A stretch of 64,000 nt of DNA from Phytohabitans houttuyneae (GTDB lineage: Bacteria > Actinomycetota > Actinomycetes > Mycobacteriales > Micromonosporaceae): the NCBI RefSeq assembly GCF_011764425.1, contig NZ_BLPF01000001.1, positions 5,075,001 through 5,139,000 on the forward strand, written 5' to 3'. Positions 38,593 through 47,679 of this stretch are shown here, piece after piece. The notes beneath the pieces are model-generated. The model saw only the letters and a list, made by a program, of their open reading frames with translations. It did no database searches and had not been told where the DNA came from. A program made the translations under genes and the position numbers. Numbering within the stretch: position 1 is the first letter of the stretch; each line of letters starts with the position of its first letter.

Positions 38593-40269
38593 GTGTCCAT
38601 CAGCTCGGGCCGCTCTAAGTTCCGATCGACGGTCATCGTGTTGGCAGTAGCGGTGCTCGCGGTCACCGGAACCGTAGCCGTGTTAACCAGGACCACTCCA
38701 GCGTTCGCCGCGGTCGGCGTCGAAGACGACGGTGCCGACTGCCCGGTGGCCAACAACCCCTCGACGTCCAGTGCGAGGCTGCCCGACCCGTTCCGAAAGA
38801 TTGACGGTAGTCGCGTAACCACGAAGGCCGATTGGCGGTGCCGCCGGGCCGAGATCCGGGAGATGGCCGAGCGGACGGTTTATGGACAGAAGCCGCCAAA
38901 GCCGGCAACTGTCACCGGCTCCGTCTCGACCAGCAGCATCACCGTCAACGTCTCCGACCAAGGCCGCAGCGCGAGCTTCTCGGCGAGCGTCCAGCTGCCG
39001 ACGACCGGCTCCGCGCCGTACCCCGCGGTCTTCGTCGTCGGCGGGTTCGGCGCCGACACCGCGACCATCCGCAGCTCCGGCGCGGCGGTCATCAGCTACG
39101 ACCCGCTCGCGGTCGGCCGGGAGGGCACCCCGCGCAACAACAAGCAGGGTGCGTTCTACAGCATCTACGGCGCGTCGAGCAGCACCGGCATCCTGATGGC
39201 CTGGGCCTGGGGCGTGAGCCGTCTGATCGACGTCATCGAGTCCTCCGGCAGCAGCATCTTCCGGGCCGACGGGCTGGGCGTCACGGGCTGCTCCCGGTAC
39301 GGCAAGGGCGCCTTCACGATCGGCGTCTTCGACCAGCGGATCGCGCTGACAATGCCGATCGAGTCCGGCAGCGGCGGCGCGCCCATCTTCCGCGGCATTC
39401 CGGGCGAGTCCGGCTCGCAGCCGCTGAGCAGTGCGTACAGCGAGCAGCCGTGGCTCGGTGACGCGTTCAGCTCGTACACCGGCAACCCCAACTCGCTGCC
39501 GGTGGACACCCACGAGATGGTCGGCATGATCGCGCCACGCGGCCTGCTGCTCATGGAAAACCCGCACATCGACTGGCTGGCCGCCCGCTCCGGCAGCAAC
39601 GCGGCTCTCGCCGGCGCCGAGATCTACAAGGCGCTCGGCGTGGGAGGCAACATCACGTACTGGTCCGACGTGTCGGACGGTACGCACTGCGCCAGCCGCA
39701 CCGAGTGGCGTACCCCGATCCAGCAGTTCATCCAGAAGTTCCTGCTGAAGACGGGCAGCGCGACCGGCACGATCCGGATCTCCAGCCGCAAGCAGGGCAA
39801 CCTCGCCGAGTGGCGGGACTGGACGACGCCGACCCTGTCGGACGGCCCGACCACGCCTCCGCCGACCACCCCGCCTCCGCCCACCACGCCTCCGCCGACC
39901 ACCCCGCCGCCCACGACACCTCCGCCGACGACCCCACCGCCCACCACGCCTCCGCCGACGACCCCGCCGCCGACCGGTAACGGCTGCACGGCGACCGTCT
40001 CGCTGAACCAGTGGACGGGTGGCTTCGTCGCCACGGTACGGGTGACGGCCGGCTCCGCCGCGATCAACGGCTGGACGGTCTCGGCGACGCTTCCGTCGGG
40101 TGCGAGCGTCACCAACCACTGGAACTCGAACCGCACCGGCACCAGCGGCGCGGTGCAGTTCACGAACGTCAGCTACAACGGCTCGATCGGTGCCGGACAG
40201 TCGACCGAGTTCGGCTTCCAAGGCACCGGCACGGGCACGGGCATGACCCCGACCTGCACCGCCAGGTAG
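38593..40269 (+). CDS. Secreted glucuronoyl esterase (CE15) with CBM2
   Basis: A 558-residue exported protein. Residues 1-~39 are a Sec signal (positive N-region, hydrophobic VIVLAVAVLAVTG, cleavage after PAFA). Residues ~50-410 match carbohydrate esterase family 15: the nucleophile motif GVTGCSRYGKGA, the acid in PIESGSGG and the His in SDGTHCASRTEW. CE15 enzymes cut lignin-glucuronoxylan esters. A (TTPPP)n linker follows, then a family 2 cellulose-binding module (CTATVSLNQWTGGFVATVRVTAG...). GTG 38593 with GGAAGGAGAG. It implies plant-biomass degradation. Confidence 0.88.
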   Translation: MSISSGRSKFRSTVIVLAVAVLAVTGTVAVLTRTTPAFAAVGVEDDGADCPVANNPSTSSARLPDPFRKIDGSRVTTKADWRCRRAEIREMAERTVYGQKPPKPATVTGSVSTSSITVNVSDQGRSASFSASVQLPTTGSAPYPAVFVVGGFGADTATIRSSGAAVISYDPLAVGREGTPRNNKQGAFYSIYGASSSTGILMAWAWGVSRLIDVIESSGSSIFRADGLGVTGCSRYGKGAFTIGVFDQRIALTMPIESGSGGAPIFRGIPGESGSQPLSSAYSEQPWLGDAFSSYTGNPNSLPVDTHEMVGMIAPRGLLLMENPHIDWLAARSGSNAALAGAEIYKALGVGGNITYWSDVSDGTHCASRTEWRTPIQQFIQKFLLKTGSATGTIRISSRKQGNLAEWRDWTTPTLSDGPTTPPPTTPPPPTTPPPTTPPPTTPPPTTPPPTTPPPTTPPPTGNGCTATVSLNQWTGGFVATVRVTAGSAAINGWTVSATLPSGASVTNHWNSNRTGTSGAVQFTNVSYNGSIGAGQSTEFGFQGTGTGTGMTPTCTAR

Positions 40270-40281
40270 CACTTTTCACCG

Positions 40282-40314
40282 CCTGGGTCCCGCGTTCCGC
40301 GCGCGGGACCCAGG
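40282..40314. terminator. Bidirectional terminator hairpin
   Basis: CCTGGGTCCCGCG (40282-40294) and CGCGGGACCCAGG (40302-40314) form a perfect 13-bp stem with a 7-nt loop between convergent genes. Confidence 0.8.
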
Positions 40315-40320
40315 TTCATC

Positions 40321-41430
40321 TCAGCCCAGCCAGACCGCGACGCGGTGGTCCTCGTCGGTCACGTAGACCCGCTGGCCACCGTGGACCGCCAGTCCCTCGA
40401 CGTTGTGAAAAGGCGCCAGGTCTTCGAGCAGCTCGGCCGGCACCCGGGTCGCGCCGTCCGCGGTGGGCAGGCGGAAGCGGATGTGCCGGCTGGTCACTTC
40501 GCCGCCCTCGGGGTGGTCGTCGAGCAGCACCGAGCCCTTGCCCAGCGCGTCGATCGAGCCGACCACCGCCTCGTACGACCCGTCGCCCACCGCCGTCAGC
40601 GCCCGGAACCCGACCAGCGCGCCGGGCGGTGTCACGCCGGTCAGCGCGTACGCACCGACGACCTCGGGCCAGGTCTGCGCGTCAACTCCAACTGGTCCGG
40701 CTCCTCGCCTGGCGGGCCCGCCAGGCGAGGAGCCGGACCCGAAAACGCTGTCGAACATGCCCTCGACGCCGGCCACCTCGACCAGCACCGGCTCGCCCTT
40801 CTCGGTCACCGGGAAGCGCAGCCCGAGCAGCAGCGTCCCGGACGGCGTGAAGGCGGCCGCCTCGACATTGAGTGGCAGGTCACCCGGGGCGAGGCGGGTC
40901 GCCCAGCTCTTCTCCCGCGCGGTACCCCGGTTGATGGTCTCCACGATGAACCTCGCCTGCACCCGGTTGCCCGGCGGCAGCGGCGTGATGTCGGCGTCCC
41001 GCAGCGCGTCGTTGACCAGCCGGTGCAGCCGGAACTGGTTGCGCACGATCTGCAGGGACGCCGCGCCGGGGCGGCCCGCGTCCGCCTCCCGGAAGCGCGC
41101 GAAGAACGCACGCTTCGGGCGCAGCGGTCCGCCCTTCGAGCCGAAGTGCGAGCCGAGCACGTAGATCCACTCACCCCAGCGGGCGAGCGCCTCGCCGTCT
41201 TCCGTGCGGCCGGTCTCCATGCCGGCGTCGAACGCGGCGTGGTGGGCGGTCCAGACGCCGTCCGGGCGCTCCAGCAGCAACGCGAGGCACTGCTCGACGG
41301 TGCCCTCGTCGAGCACCGTCCAGAACGCCCGCCGCGCGCCGTGCGCCGCCAGCACCTCGGGCGCGAACACGGGCAGCAGGTCGCTCGCCTCGTTGCACCC
41401 GACGGCGAGCTCCACCGAGGTCAAGGTCAT
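40321..41430 (-). CDS. Hypothetical soluble protein with palindromic insert
   Basis: A 369-residue protein not firmly recognised. It has mixed beta-rich sequence with VEAAAFTPSGTLLLGLRFPV and VEGLAVHGGQRVYVTDEDHRVAVW, reminiscent of beta-propeller DUF3616-type proteins, but this is a weak resemblance. An in-frame perfect palindrome encodes GSGSSPGGPARRGAGP in the middle. ATG 41430 starts 3 nt after the stop of manC, so it belongs to that operon (glycosyltransferase, manC, this gene). Confidence 0.6.
   Translation of the reverse strand: MTLTSVELAVGCNEASDLLPVFAPEVLAAHGARRAFWTVLDEGTVEQCLALLLERPDGVWTAHHAAFDAGMETGRTEDGEALARWGEWIYVLGSHFGSKGGPLRPKRAFFARFREADAGRPGAASLQIVRNQFRLHRLVNDALRDADITPLPPGNRVQARFIVETINRGTAREKSWATRLAPGDLPLNVEAAAFTPSGTLLLGLRFPVTEKGEPVLVEVAGVEGMFDSVFGSGSSPGGPARRGAGPVGVDAQTWPEVVGAYALTGVTPPGALVGFRALTAVGDGSYEAVVGSIDALGKGSVLLDDHPEGGEVTSRHIRFRLPTADGATRVPAELLEDLAPFHNVEGLAVHGGQRVYVTDEDHRVAVWLG
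40694..40739. repeat. 46-bp perfect palindrome within a gene
   Basis: Left arm 40694-40716 (GGTCCGGCTCCTCGCCTGG + CGGG) is followed without a loop by its exact complement 40717-40739. It is in frame within the hypothetical gene and free of stops on both strands. Confidence 0.85.
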
Positions 41431-41433
41431 TTG

Positions 41434-42534
41434 TTAAACGTAGCTGTCATCGCCACGCCGCTTCAGGTCGTCCACCAGCTTCTTCACATCCTGGGCACGG
41501 TCCCGCGGGCAGACGAGCACGGCGTCGTCGGTGTCCACGACGATCAGGTCACGTACGCCGAGCGCGGCGACCAGCCGGCCCGACCCCGGCACGACCACTA
41601 GCCCGCTGGAGTCGCGCAGCAGTACCCCCGGCTTGTCGTCGGTCGTCCCGGCCCCCACCACGACGTTGCCGGCGGGATCGGCGGGGAGCACGTCGCCGAG
41701 CGTGTGGAAGTCGCCGATGTCGTTCCAACCGAAGTCGCCGGGCACGGTGCCGACAAGTCCGGCGGCCGCCGCCCCCTCCATCACCGCGTAGTCGACGGAG
41801 ATCTTCGGCAACGTCGGCCATACCTCGGCGAGCACCTCCTCGCGGGCGGGTGAGTCCCAGGCGTCCGCGATGCGCCGCAGCCCCTCGTGCATCTCCGGCT
41901 GCTGGCGGGCCAGCTCGGCGAGGAACCTGTCGACCCGCCACACGAACATGCTCGCGTTCCAGAAGTAGCGGCCGGACTCCACATAGGAGACGGCCACGTC
42001 GTACGCCGGCTTCTCCTTGAACTCCTCCACCACCCGGATCTCGCCGCCGCCGATGCCGCCGCCGCACTGCAGGTACCCGTAGCCGGTCTCCGGGCGGGTG
42101 GGCTTGATCCCGACGGTCATCAGCAGGCCCTGCTCGGCGCCCTCCACGGCGCGGCGGACCGTCGCCACGTACCCGTCCGGGTCGGCGATCAGGTGGTCGG
42201 CCGCGAACGAACCCATCACCGCGTCCGGGTCGCGCCGCGCGATGACGGCGGCGGCCAGGGCGATCGCCGCGCAGGAGTCCCGCGGAGAGGGCTCGACAAG
42301 GATGTTTTCCTCGGGCACCCGGGTGAGCTGCCGGGCGACCGCCGCCGCGTGGGACAGCCCGGTCACCACCAGCGTCCGCTCAGGGGTGGTCAGCGGCGCC
42401 AGCCGCTGCACGGTCGCCTGCAGGAGCGAGGCGTCGGTGCCGGTGAGCGGATGCAAAAACTTGGGATGACCGGCTCGGGACAGCGGCCACAAACGCGTGC
42501 CGCTACCACCCGCCGGAATAACGGCGAAGAGCAT
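41434..42534 (-). CDS. manC: Mannose-1-phosphate guanylyltransferase
   Basis: A 366-residue nucleotidyltransferase making GDP-mannose from GTP and mannose-1-phosphate. Motifs: PAGGSGTRLWPLSR at the N-terminus, SFAADHLI, the sugar-binding EEFKEKP, and RYFWNASMFVWRVD. The short C-terminal beta-helix part lacks the isomerase domain of bifunctional AlgA/ManC. It lies downstream of a glycosyltransferase by 36 nt, so GDP-mannose may feed that enzyme. Confidence 0.9.
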   Translation of the reverse strand: MLFAVIPAGGSGTRLWPLSRAGHPKFLHPLTGTDASLLQATVQRLAPLTTPERTLVVTGLSHAAAVARQLTRVPEENILVEPSPRDSCAAIALAAAVIARRDPDAVMGSFAADHLIADPDGYVATVRRAVEGAEQGLLMTVGIKPTRPETGYGYLQCGGGIGGGEIRVVEEFKEKPAYDVAVSYVESGRYFWNASMFVWRVDRFLAELARQQPEMHEGLRRIADAWDSPAREEVLAEVWPTLPKISVDYAVMEGAAAAGLVGTVPGDFGWNDIGDFHTLGDVLPADPAGNVVVGAGTTDDKPGVLLRDSSGLVVVPGSGRLVAALGVRDLIVVDTDDAVLVCPRDRAQDVKKLVDDLKRRGDDSYV

Positions 42535-42570
42535 CAGCCCATCATGCCCGCCGGGGAAAGCCCTGATCGG

Positions 42571-43715
42571 TCAGGCCGCCGCGCGGCTCCAGGCGGCGAC
42601 GTGCACCTCGGCGCTCGACTCCCAGGTGAACTCCTTGGCCCGGTCGAAACCGGCCTTGGCCAGCGCCAGCCGCCGGGCCTCGTCGTCGAGCAGCGCGGCG
42701 AGGTCGGCCGCGATCTGGGCCGGGTCCTCGCTCGTGTACGCCACGGCGTCGCCGCCCACCTCGGGCAGCGACAGGCGCGGCGTGGTCAGCACGGGCGTCG
42801 CGCAGGCCATCGCCTCCAGGATCGGCAGGCCGAACCCCTCGCCGTACGACGGGTAGGCCGCGACAAGCGCGCCGCCGAGGAAGCCGGGCAGGTCGGCGTA
42901 GCGCAGGTAACCGGGGCGGAGCAGGCGGAGGTGGGCCGGCACGTCGGCGACCGCGCGGTCGATGTCGTCGTCGTGCCCCTGCCCCCGGCGATCACCAGAG
43001 CGGGCGGATCGGTGCGGTCGCCCACCGCCTCCGCCCAGCCGCGGATCAGGTTCGGCACGTTTTTCCGGGGCTCCTTGGCGCCGAGGAACGCCACGTAGTC
43101 ACTGCCGCCGAGGCCGAGGCGGGCGCGGACCCGGGCCTTCTCCTCGTCGGTCGGCGGGTGGAACGCGGCGTGGTCGACACCGTGGTACGCCACGTCGATC
43201 CGGGTCGGGTCGGCGTCGAGCAGCCGGATCAGCTCGTCGCGGGTCGCCTTGCTCGGCACGATCACCCGCTCGGCCCTGCGGAGGGCAGTCTTGATCGCGC
43301 TGCGGAAGAACGTGCGGCGGGACTTGTCGTAGTGCTCGGGCTCGGTGAAGAACGTCGCGTCGTGGACCGTCACCGTCACCGGGCAGCCGGCGCGCAGCGG
43401 GCACGTGTAGAACGGCGAGTGCAGCACCTCGGCGCCGACCTGCTGGGCCAGCAGGGGCAGGCCGGTCTGCTCCCAGGCGAGGCGGGCCGGGCGGTGGGTG
43501 ACGGCCGCGGGCGCCGCGATCACCTCGGCGGCCGGCAGCATCCGCCCATACCGCTCCACGTCGGTGCGGAGGGCCACCACAGCCAGCTCCACTCCCGAAC
43601 CGATGACCTTGGTGAGGGCGCCGAGCAGCCCGTCGACGTATCTGCCGACGCCGCCCCGGTCGGCGGGAACACTCGTAGCGTCGACGAGCACGCGGGGCGG
43701 ACTACCGGGGGTCAC
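42571..43715 (-). CDS. Family 4-type glycosyltransferase, frameshifted
   Basis: About 381 residues of a retaining GT-B glycosyltransferase. The N-domain (VLVDATSVPADRGGVGRYVDGLLGAL) and the donor-site C-domain (PSYGEGFGLPILEAMACATPVLT, with the E-x7-E motif) lie in different frames. The join is near 42974: VIAGGRG must shift to HDDDIDRAVADVPAHLRLLRPGYL; one missing base in GGGG(C) explains it. Mannosyl transfer is suggested by manC directly downstream. ATG 43715. Confidence 0.82.
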
Positions 43716-43882
43716 TTGGCGTCTCCTTTTGGCTGCTCTCGGCTAACGGGCCGGTTGTGCGGGCTGTGTCCAACAACACTTACGTAAAGCCTACGCCGCG
43801 CGGATCGGCCGTCGTTGTCTGCGACGCGACGGTAAGACTTTTCCCAAGGTGAGTGAGTCAGGAGTGAGTACTGTCCGGCATT

Positions 43883-44574
43883 GTGATCGAACGCTTCGCC
43901 ACCGCGGCCGCTGAGGATCTGGCCCAGCCGCTGCTCACCTGGTACGACGACGCCACCGGCGACCGGACCGAGCTGTCCGGCGCCACGCTGGACAACTGGG
44001 TCTCCAAGACGGCAAACCTGCTGGTAGACGGCTTGGGACTCGCGCAGGGCGACCGCGCGGGTTTGCTCCTGCCGGCTCACTGGCAGACCGCAGCCGTGAT
44101 CTTGGGCTGCTGGGCGGCCGGCGTGGAGGTCGCCACGCCCGGTAACCAGATCACGAATGAGAAATTTTCCATCGATGTCATCTTCGCGTCGGCCGATCGG
44201 GTGACGGAGGCGGAGGGGTGGAGCGCCGGAGAGCGGTTCGTTCTCGGTCTCGCCCCATGGCCCTGCCGATGCGGACAGTGCCGTCTGGTTTCGTCGACTA
44301 CGTGACCGAGGTGCGCACGTTCGGCGACCACTTCACGCCGTACGCGAATCAGGCCGACCGCGGCCTTGTCGAGCGCGCGGCCGCACGCGCGGCGGACCTC
44401 GGCCTGAAGGCCGGCGACCGGGTGCTGGTCGACGCGGCCAAGCACCCCGACCCGCTCGACTGGCTGCTCGCACCGCTGGCCGGGGGCGCGACGCTCGTGC
44501 TCTGCGGGGCGCTCGACCCGGCCAAGCTGGATGGCCGGTCGGTCGCCGAAAAAGTCACAACTCAGCTGGTATGA
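43883..44574 (+). CDS. TIGR03089 family protein, frameshifted
   Basis: About 230 residues, actinobacterial TIGR03089 family, which resembles the N-terminal part of AMP-binding acyl-CoA synthetases but is much shorter and lacks the P-loop and C-terminal domain. The first half (LTWYDDATGDRTELSGATLDNWVSKTANLLVDGLGL) and the second (MALPMRTVPSGFVDYVTEVRTFGDHF) are in different frames; the break lies in the CCCC run at 44253-44256. GTG 43883 is near TACTGT (43869), a possible leaderless -10. The function is unknown. Confidence 0.8.
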
Positions 44575-44935
44575 CCTCGCGGAACGCGCCTTCCGGCGTC
44601 CAGACGTAGAAGCCGGCCCGGTCGCTCAGCCACGGCCGGGACCGCACCTCGCGCTCGGTGAGCACCTTCTCGTCCACGTCGAGGAGCACGTACCGCGAGC
44701 CGTCCGCGTTGCCCTCGCGCCAGCCCGGCCCGTAGAGCGCGTCGACAAGGCGGTCGCGCCGGCCGGGCGCGAGCGCGCCGTGGACGACCCAGTCGCTCGG
44801 CACCCGGTACCAGCAGGTGCGGGTGACCTTGGCGAGCGGGCTGAACGCGTGGTTACCGTCAACCCACACGCCCAGCGTGTCGGTAACGGTCAATCGCAGG
44901 TACGCGCTCACGGCAATGAGACGCGGCAGACTCAC
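44555..44935 (-). CDS. Hypothetical protein
   Basis: A 126-residue soluble protein of unknown function (VSLPRLIAVSAYLRLTVTDTLGVWVDGNHAFSP...LLDVDEKVLTEREVRSRPWLSDRAGFYVWTPEG). No known domain is recognised. GTG 44935 is chosen because the N-terminus before it is low-quality sequence. Its 3' end overlaps the TIGR03089 gene tail to tail by 20 nt, and it follows acetoacetyl-CoA synthetase by 22 nt, so it may be co-transcribed with that gene. Confidence 0.55.
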   Translation of the reverse strand: MSLPRLIAVSAYLRLTVTDTLGVWVDGNHAFSPLAKVTRTCWYRVPSDWVVHGALAPGRRDRLVDALYGPGWREGNADGSRYVLLDVDEKVLTEREVRSRPWLSDRAGFYVWTPEGAFREVIPAEL

Positions 44936-44957
44936 CGCATCGTTGTCGGACGAGTAG

Positions 44958-46916
44958 CTAGTGCTTTCGGGCGAAACGTCGAAACTCCTCCAGCGACTCG
45001 GGGTTGGCCAGCGCACCGGTCGCGGCGGCCTGCTGGATGGGGGTACCGGTGAGGATCCGCTTCACCGGCACTTCCAGCTTCTTGGCGCTCAGCGTGCGCG
45101 GCACCGCCCGGACCTGGTGGATCTCGTCGGGCACGTGCCGCGGCGACAGGGCGGTGCGCAGCTCGCGCGAGATCCGCGCGCGCAGCTCGTCGTCGAGCTC
45201 GCGGTCGCCCGCCAGCACCACGAAGAGCAGCAGGTCGCCCTGGTCTTCGCCGTCGATGTGGACAACCACCGAGTCGACCACCTCGTCGAAGCCTTCGACG
45301 ACCGAGTAGAACTCGGCGGTGCCCAGCCGCACCCCGCCGCGGTTGAGCGTGGCGTCCGAGCGGCCGGTGATCACGCAGGTGCCCCGCTCGCTGATCGTGA
45401 TCCAGTCACCGTGCCGCCACACGCCGGGGAAGACGTCGAAGTACGCCTCCCGGTAGCGGCTGCCGTCGCTGTCACCCCAGAAGCCGACCGGCATGCTCGG
45501 CATCGGTGCGGTGATCACAAGCTCGCCGAGCTGGTCCACCACCGGCTTGCCGCTCGGGTCGTACGCCTCCACCCGCGCGCCGAGGCAGCGGCAGGACAGC
45601 TCGCCCTCGTACACCGGGACGAGCGGGGAGCCGCCGATGAAGCCGGTGCACACGTCGGTGCCGCCGGACAGGGACTGGAGCTGGACGGTGGGGCTGACCG
45701 CCTCGTACACCCAGGCGAAGCCCTCGGGCGGCAGTGGCGCGCCGGTCGAGCCGACTCCGCGGAGCTGGCCGCCCGCGCGCGGTGTGATGCCGGCCTTGCG
45801 GCAGGCGAGGAGGAACGGCGCGCTCGTGCCGAAGTACGTCACGCGCGCCTCCTCAGCCATCCGCCACAGCGCGCCGAGGTCGGGCTGAGCTGGCTTGCCG
45901 GGTTCCGCCCGGACCCCGGGGTTGCCGTCGAAGAGGACGATGGCCGCGCCCACGGCCGGGCCGGAGACGAGGAAGTTCCACATCATCCAGCCGGTCGTGG
46001 TGAACCAGAAGAAGCGGTCGCCCGGGCCGAGGTCATGGTGCAGCGCGAGCATTTTGAGGTGCTCGACGAGGATGCCGCCGTGGCCGTGCACGATCGGCTT
46101 GGGCAGCCCCGTCGTACCGGAGGAGTAGAGCACGTAGAGCGGGTGGTCGAAGGGGACCGGCTCGAAGGTGAGCTCCTCGTCCGTCGGCGCGGCCAGCGTG
46201 TCCCAGTCACCCTCGGCGTGCAGGTACGGCAGCGTGACCGTGTGCCGCAGCGACGGCAGCGCCTCCTGGATCGCGGCCACCTCGGCGCGGCGGTCGACGG
46301 CCTTGTCCCCGTACCGGTAGCCGTCGACGGCCACGAGCACCGCCGGCTCGATCTGCCGCCACCGGTCGACCACGCTGCGGGTGCCGAACTCGGGCGCGCA
46401 GGAAGAGAAGGTCGCGCCGAGGCTGGCGGCGGCGAGCATCAGCACGTACGTCTCGGGGATGTTCGGCGCGTACGCGGCGACCCGGTCACCCCGCCCCACG
46501 CCGAGCCTGCGCAGCCCGGCCCGCACCCTGCGTACCTGCTCGCGCAGCTCGGCCTTGCTGAGGGTCACCGGCGCGCGGGTCTGCGAGTACGCGAGCACGA
46601 CCGGGTCGTCCGGCGCCAGGCCCGGCATCCGCAGCACGTGCTCGGCGTAGTTGAGCGTGGCGCCCGGAAACCAGCGCGCGCCCGGCATCTCGGGACGTTC
46701 CAGCACGGCGGTGGGCTGCTCGTGCGCCACTATCTCGAAATAGTCCCAGATGGACCGCCAGAAGCCGGGCAGGTCGTCCACCGACCACTGCCACAGGTCG
46801 GTGTACCCGGCGAAGTCCAACCCCCGATGCTCACGCAGCCAGCGCAGGTAGTCCCCGATCCGGGTCCGGTCCCGCACGTCGGCCGGCGGCGTCCACAACA
46901 CTGTGCCCGCACTCAT
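44958..46916 (-). CDS. Acetoacetate-CoA ligase
   Basis: A 652-residue ANL-superfamily enzyme activating acetoacetate (or a similar short acid) to its CoA thioester. Full length for acetoacetyl-CoA synthetase: an N-terminal ACAS segment (YTDLWQWSVDDLPGFWRSIWDYFEI), the phosphate loop YSSGTTGLPKPIVHGHGG, TTTGWMMWNFLVSG, GGTDVCTGFIGG and the C-terminal adenylation lysine in RTLSAKKLEVPVKRIL. ATG 46916 is divergent from the next gene. It may help use polyhydroxybutyrate or ketone bodies. Confidence 0.92.
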   Translation of the reverse strand: MSAGTVLWTPPADVRDRTRIGDYLRWLREHRGLDFAGYTDLWQWSVDDLPGFWRSIWDYFEIVAHEQPTAVLERPEMPGARWFPGATLNYAEHVLRMPGLAPDDPVVLAYSQTRAPVTLSKAELREQVRRVRAGLRRLGVGRGDRVAAYAPNIPETYVLMLAAASLGATFSSCAPEFGTRSVVDRWRQIEPAVLVAVDGYRYGDKAVDRRAEVAAIQEALPSLRHTVTLPYLHAEGDWDTLAAPTDEELTFEPVPFDHPLYVLYSSGTTGLPKPIVHGHGGILVEHLKMLALHHDLGPGDRFFWFTTTGWMMWNFLVSGPAVGAAIVLFDGNPGVRAEPGKPAQPDLGALWRMAEEARVTYFGTSAPFLLACRKAGITPRAGGQLRGVGSTGAPLPPEGFAWVYEAVSPTVQLQSLSGGTDVCTGFIGGSPLVPVYEGELSCRCLGARVEAYDPSGKPVVDQLGELVITAPMPSMPVGFWGDSDGSRYREAYFDVFPGVWRHGDWITISERGTCVITGRSDATLNRGGVRLGTAEFYSVVEGFDEVVDSVVVHIDGEDQGDLLLFVVLAGDRELDDELRARISRELRTALSPRHVPDEIHQVRAVPRTLSAKKLEVPVKRILTGTPIQQAAATGALANPESLEEFRRFARKH

Positions 46917-46958
46917 TTACACATCTTGCCCCGTCTGCCGGGAGGCGGATGAAACCGG

Positions 46959-46964
46959 TACGGT
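46959..46964 (+). promoter_or_regulatory. Leaderless -10 box (TACGGT)
   Basis: TACGGT stands 6 nt before ATG 46971. The same hexamer and spacing occur before the small membrane gene at 9779. Confidence 0.5.
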
Positions 46965-46970
46965 GCGCGC

Positions 46971-47615
46971 ATGCGACATCTATGGAGTTTGCTCGCCGGC
47001 GTGGCCGCCGCGCCGCTCACCTGGGTGCTCGTCGCCACGGGCCAGGCGGAGTCGTCGAGCACGGTGGCCGGCTGGGCGCAGGCCCGGCGATACGACACGG
47101 TCGATCTCATCGAGCCCGCGGCGTACCTCGTAGTGGCCGGCGTCCTGCTCGGCATCATCGGCACGCTGCGCTTCTCGCCGCTCGGCCCGCTGGTCGCCGG
47201 GCTGCTGCTGATCACGCCGTACGCGGGGCTCTTCGTGGACCCGCTGGCCGTGCGGGACACGGTGCCCGACGGGTGGAGCGTCCTCGACCGGGACATCCCG
47301 CTGCTGGTGCCGCTCGACAACGGCACGCTCGTGCTTCTCGGCGCGCTGCTCGTGGTCGCCGCCTTCAGCGTGCAGCGGTGGCGGCGGTGGCCGCTGGCCA
47401 GTGGGTACTCGCCGGAGCCGTTCGTCATCAAGGACGAGCCGGACACGCTGCCCGACCTGGCCACCTCGTCGACCTCGTTGTCGTCGTTCAACGCGTTCGG
47501 CACCCAGCCGCTGCTGGACCCGGACGAGACGCCGACCGTGCCCAGCCGCCCCGGCGGCAAGACACCGTGGTCGGCGCCGCCCGCGGGGGCGGGCAAGCGC
47601 ACAGACGGCGAGTAG
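46971..47615 (+). CDS. Membrane protein of unknown function
   Basis: A 214-residue protein with an N-terminal hydrophobic segment (LLAGVAAAPLTWVLVATG) and three more helices (about residues 45-65, 68-90, 110-130), then an acidic, Thr/Ser-rich cytosolic tail with the short motif TQPLLDPDETPTVP. It resembles the next gene in its N-terminal layout (MRHxxSLLxxxxxAPLxW), so the two are probably diverged tandem paralogues. No function is assigned. Confidence 0.7.
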   Translation: MRHLWSLLAGVAAAPLTWVLVATGQAESSSTVAGWAQARRYDTVDLIEPAAYLVVAGVLLGIIGTLRFSPLGPLVAGLLLITPYAGLFVDPLAVRDTVPDGWSVLDRDIPLLVPLDNGTLVLLGALLVVAAFSVQRWRRWPLASGYSPEPFVIKDEPDTLPDLATSSTSLSSFNAFGTQPLLDPDETPTVPSRPGGKTPWSAPPAGAGKRTDGE

Positions 47616-47679
47616 CAGCAGTTCAGGAGCTTGCCCCCACGGGGTACGGTGCCCCTGCGGATGATGATGGGGAGGGCAC

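Noticed and set aside
39840-39975. CRISPR or mobile repeat
   Set aside because: The repeated DNA simply encodes the TTPPP linker of the CE15-CBM2 protein.
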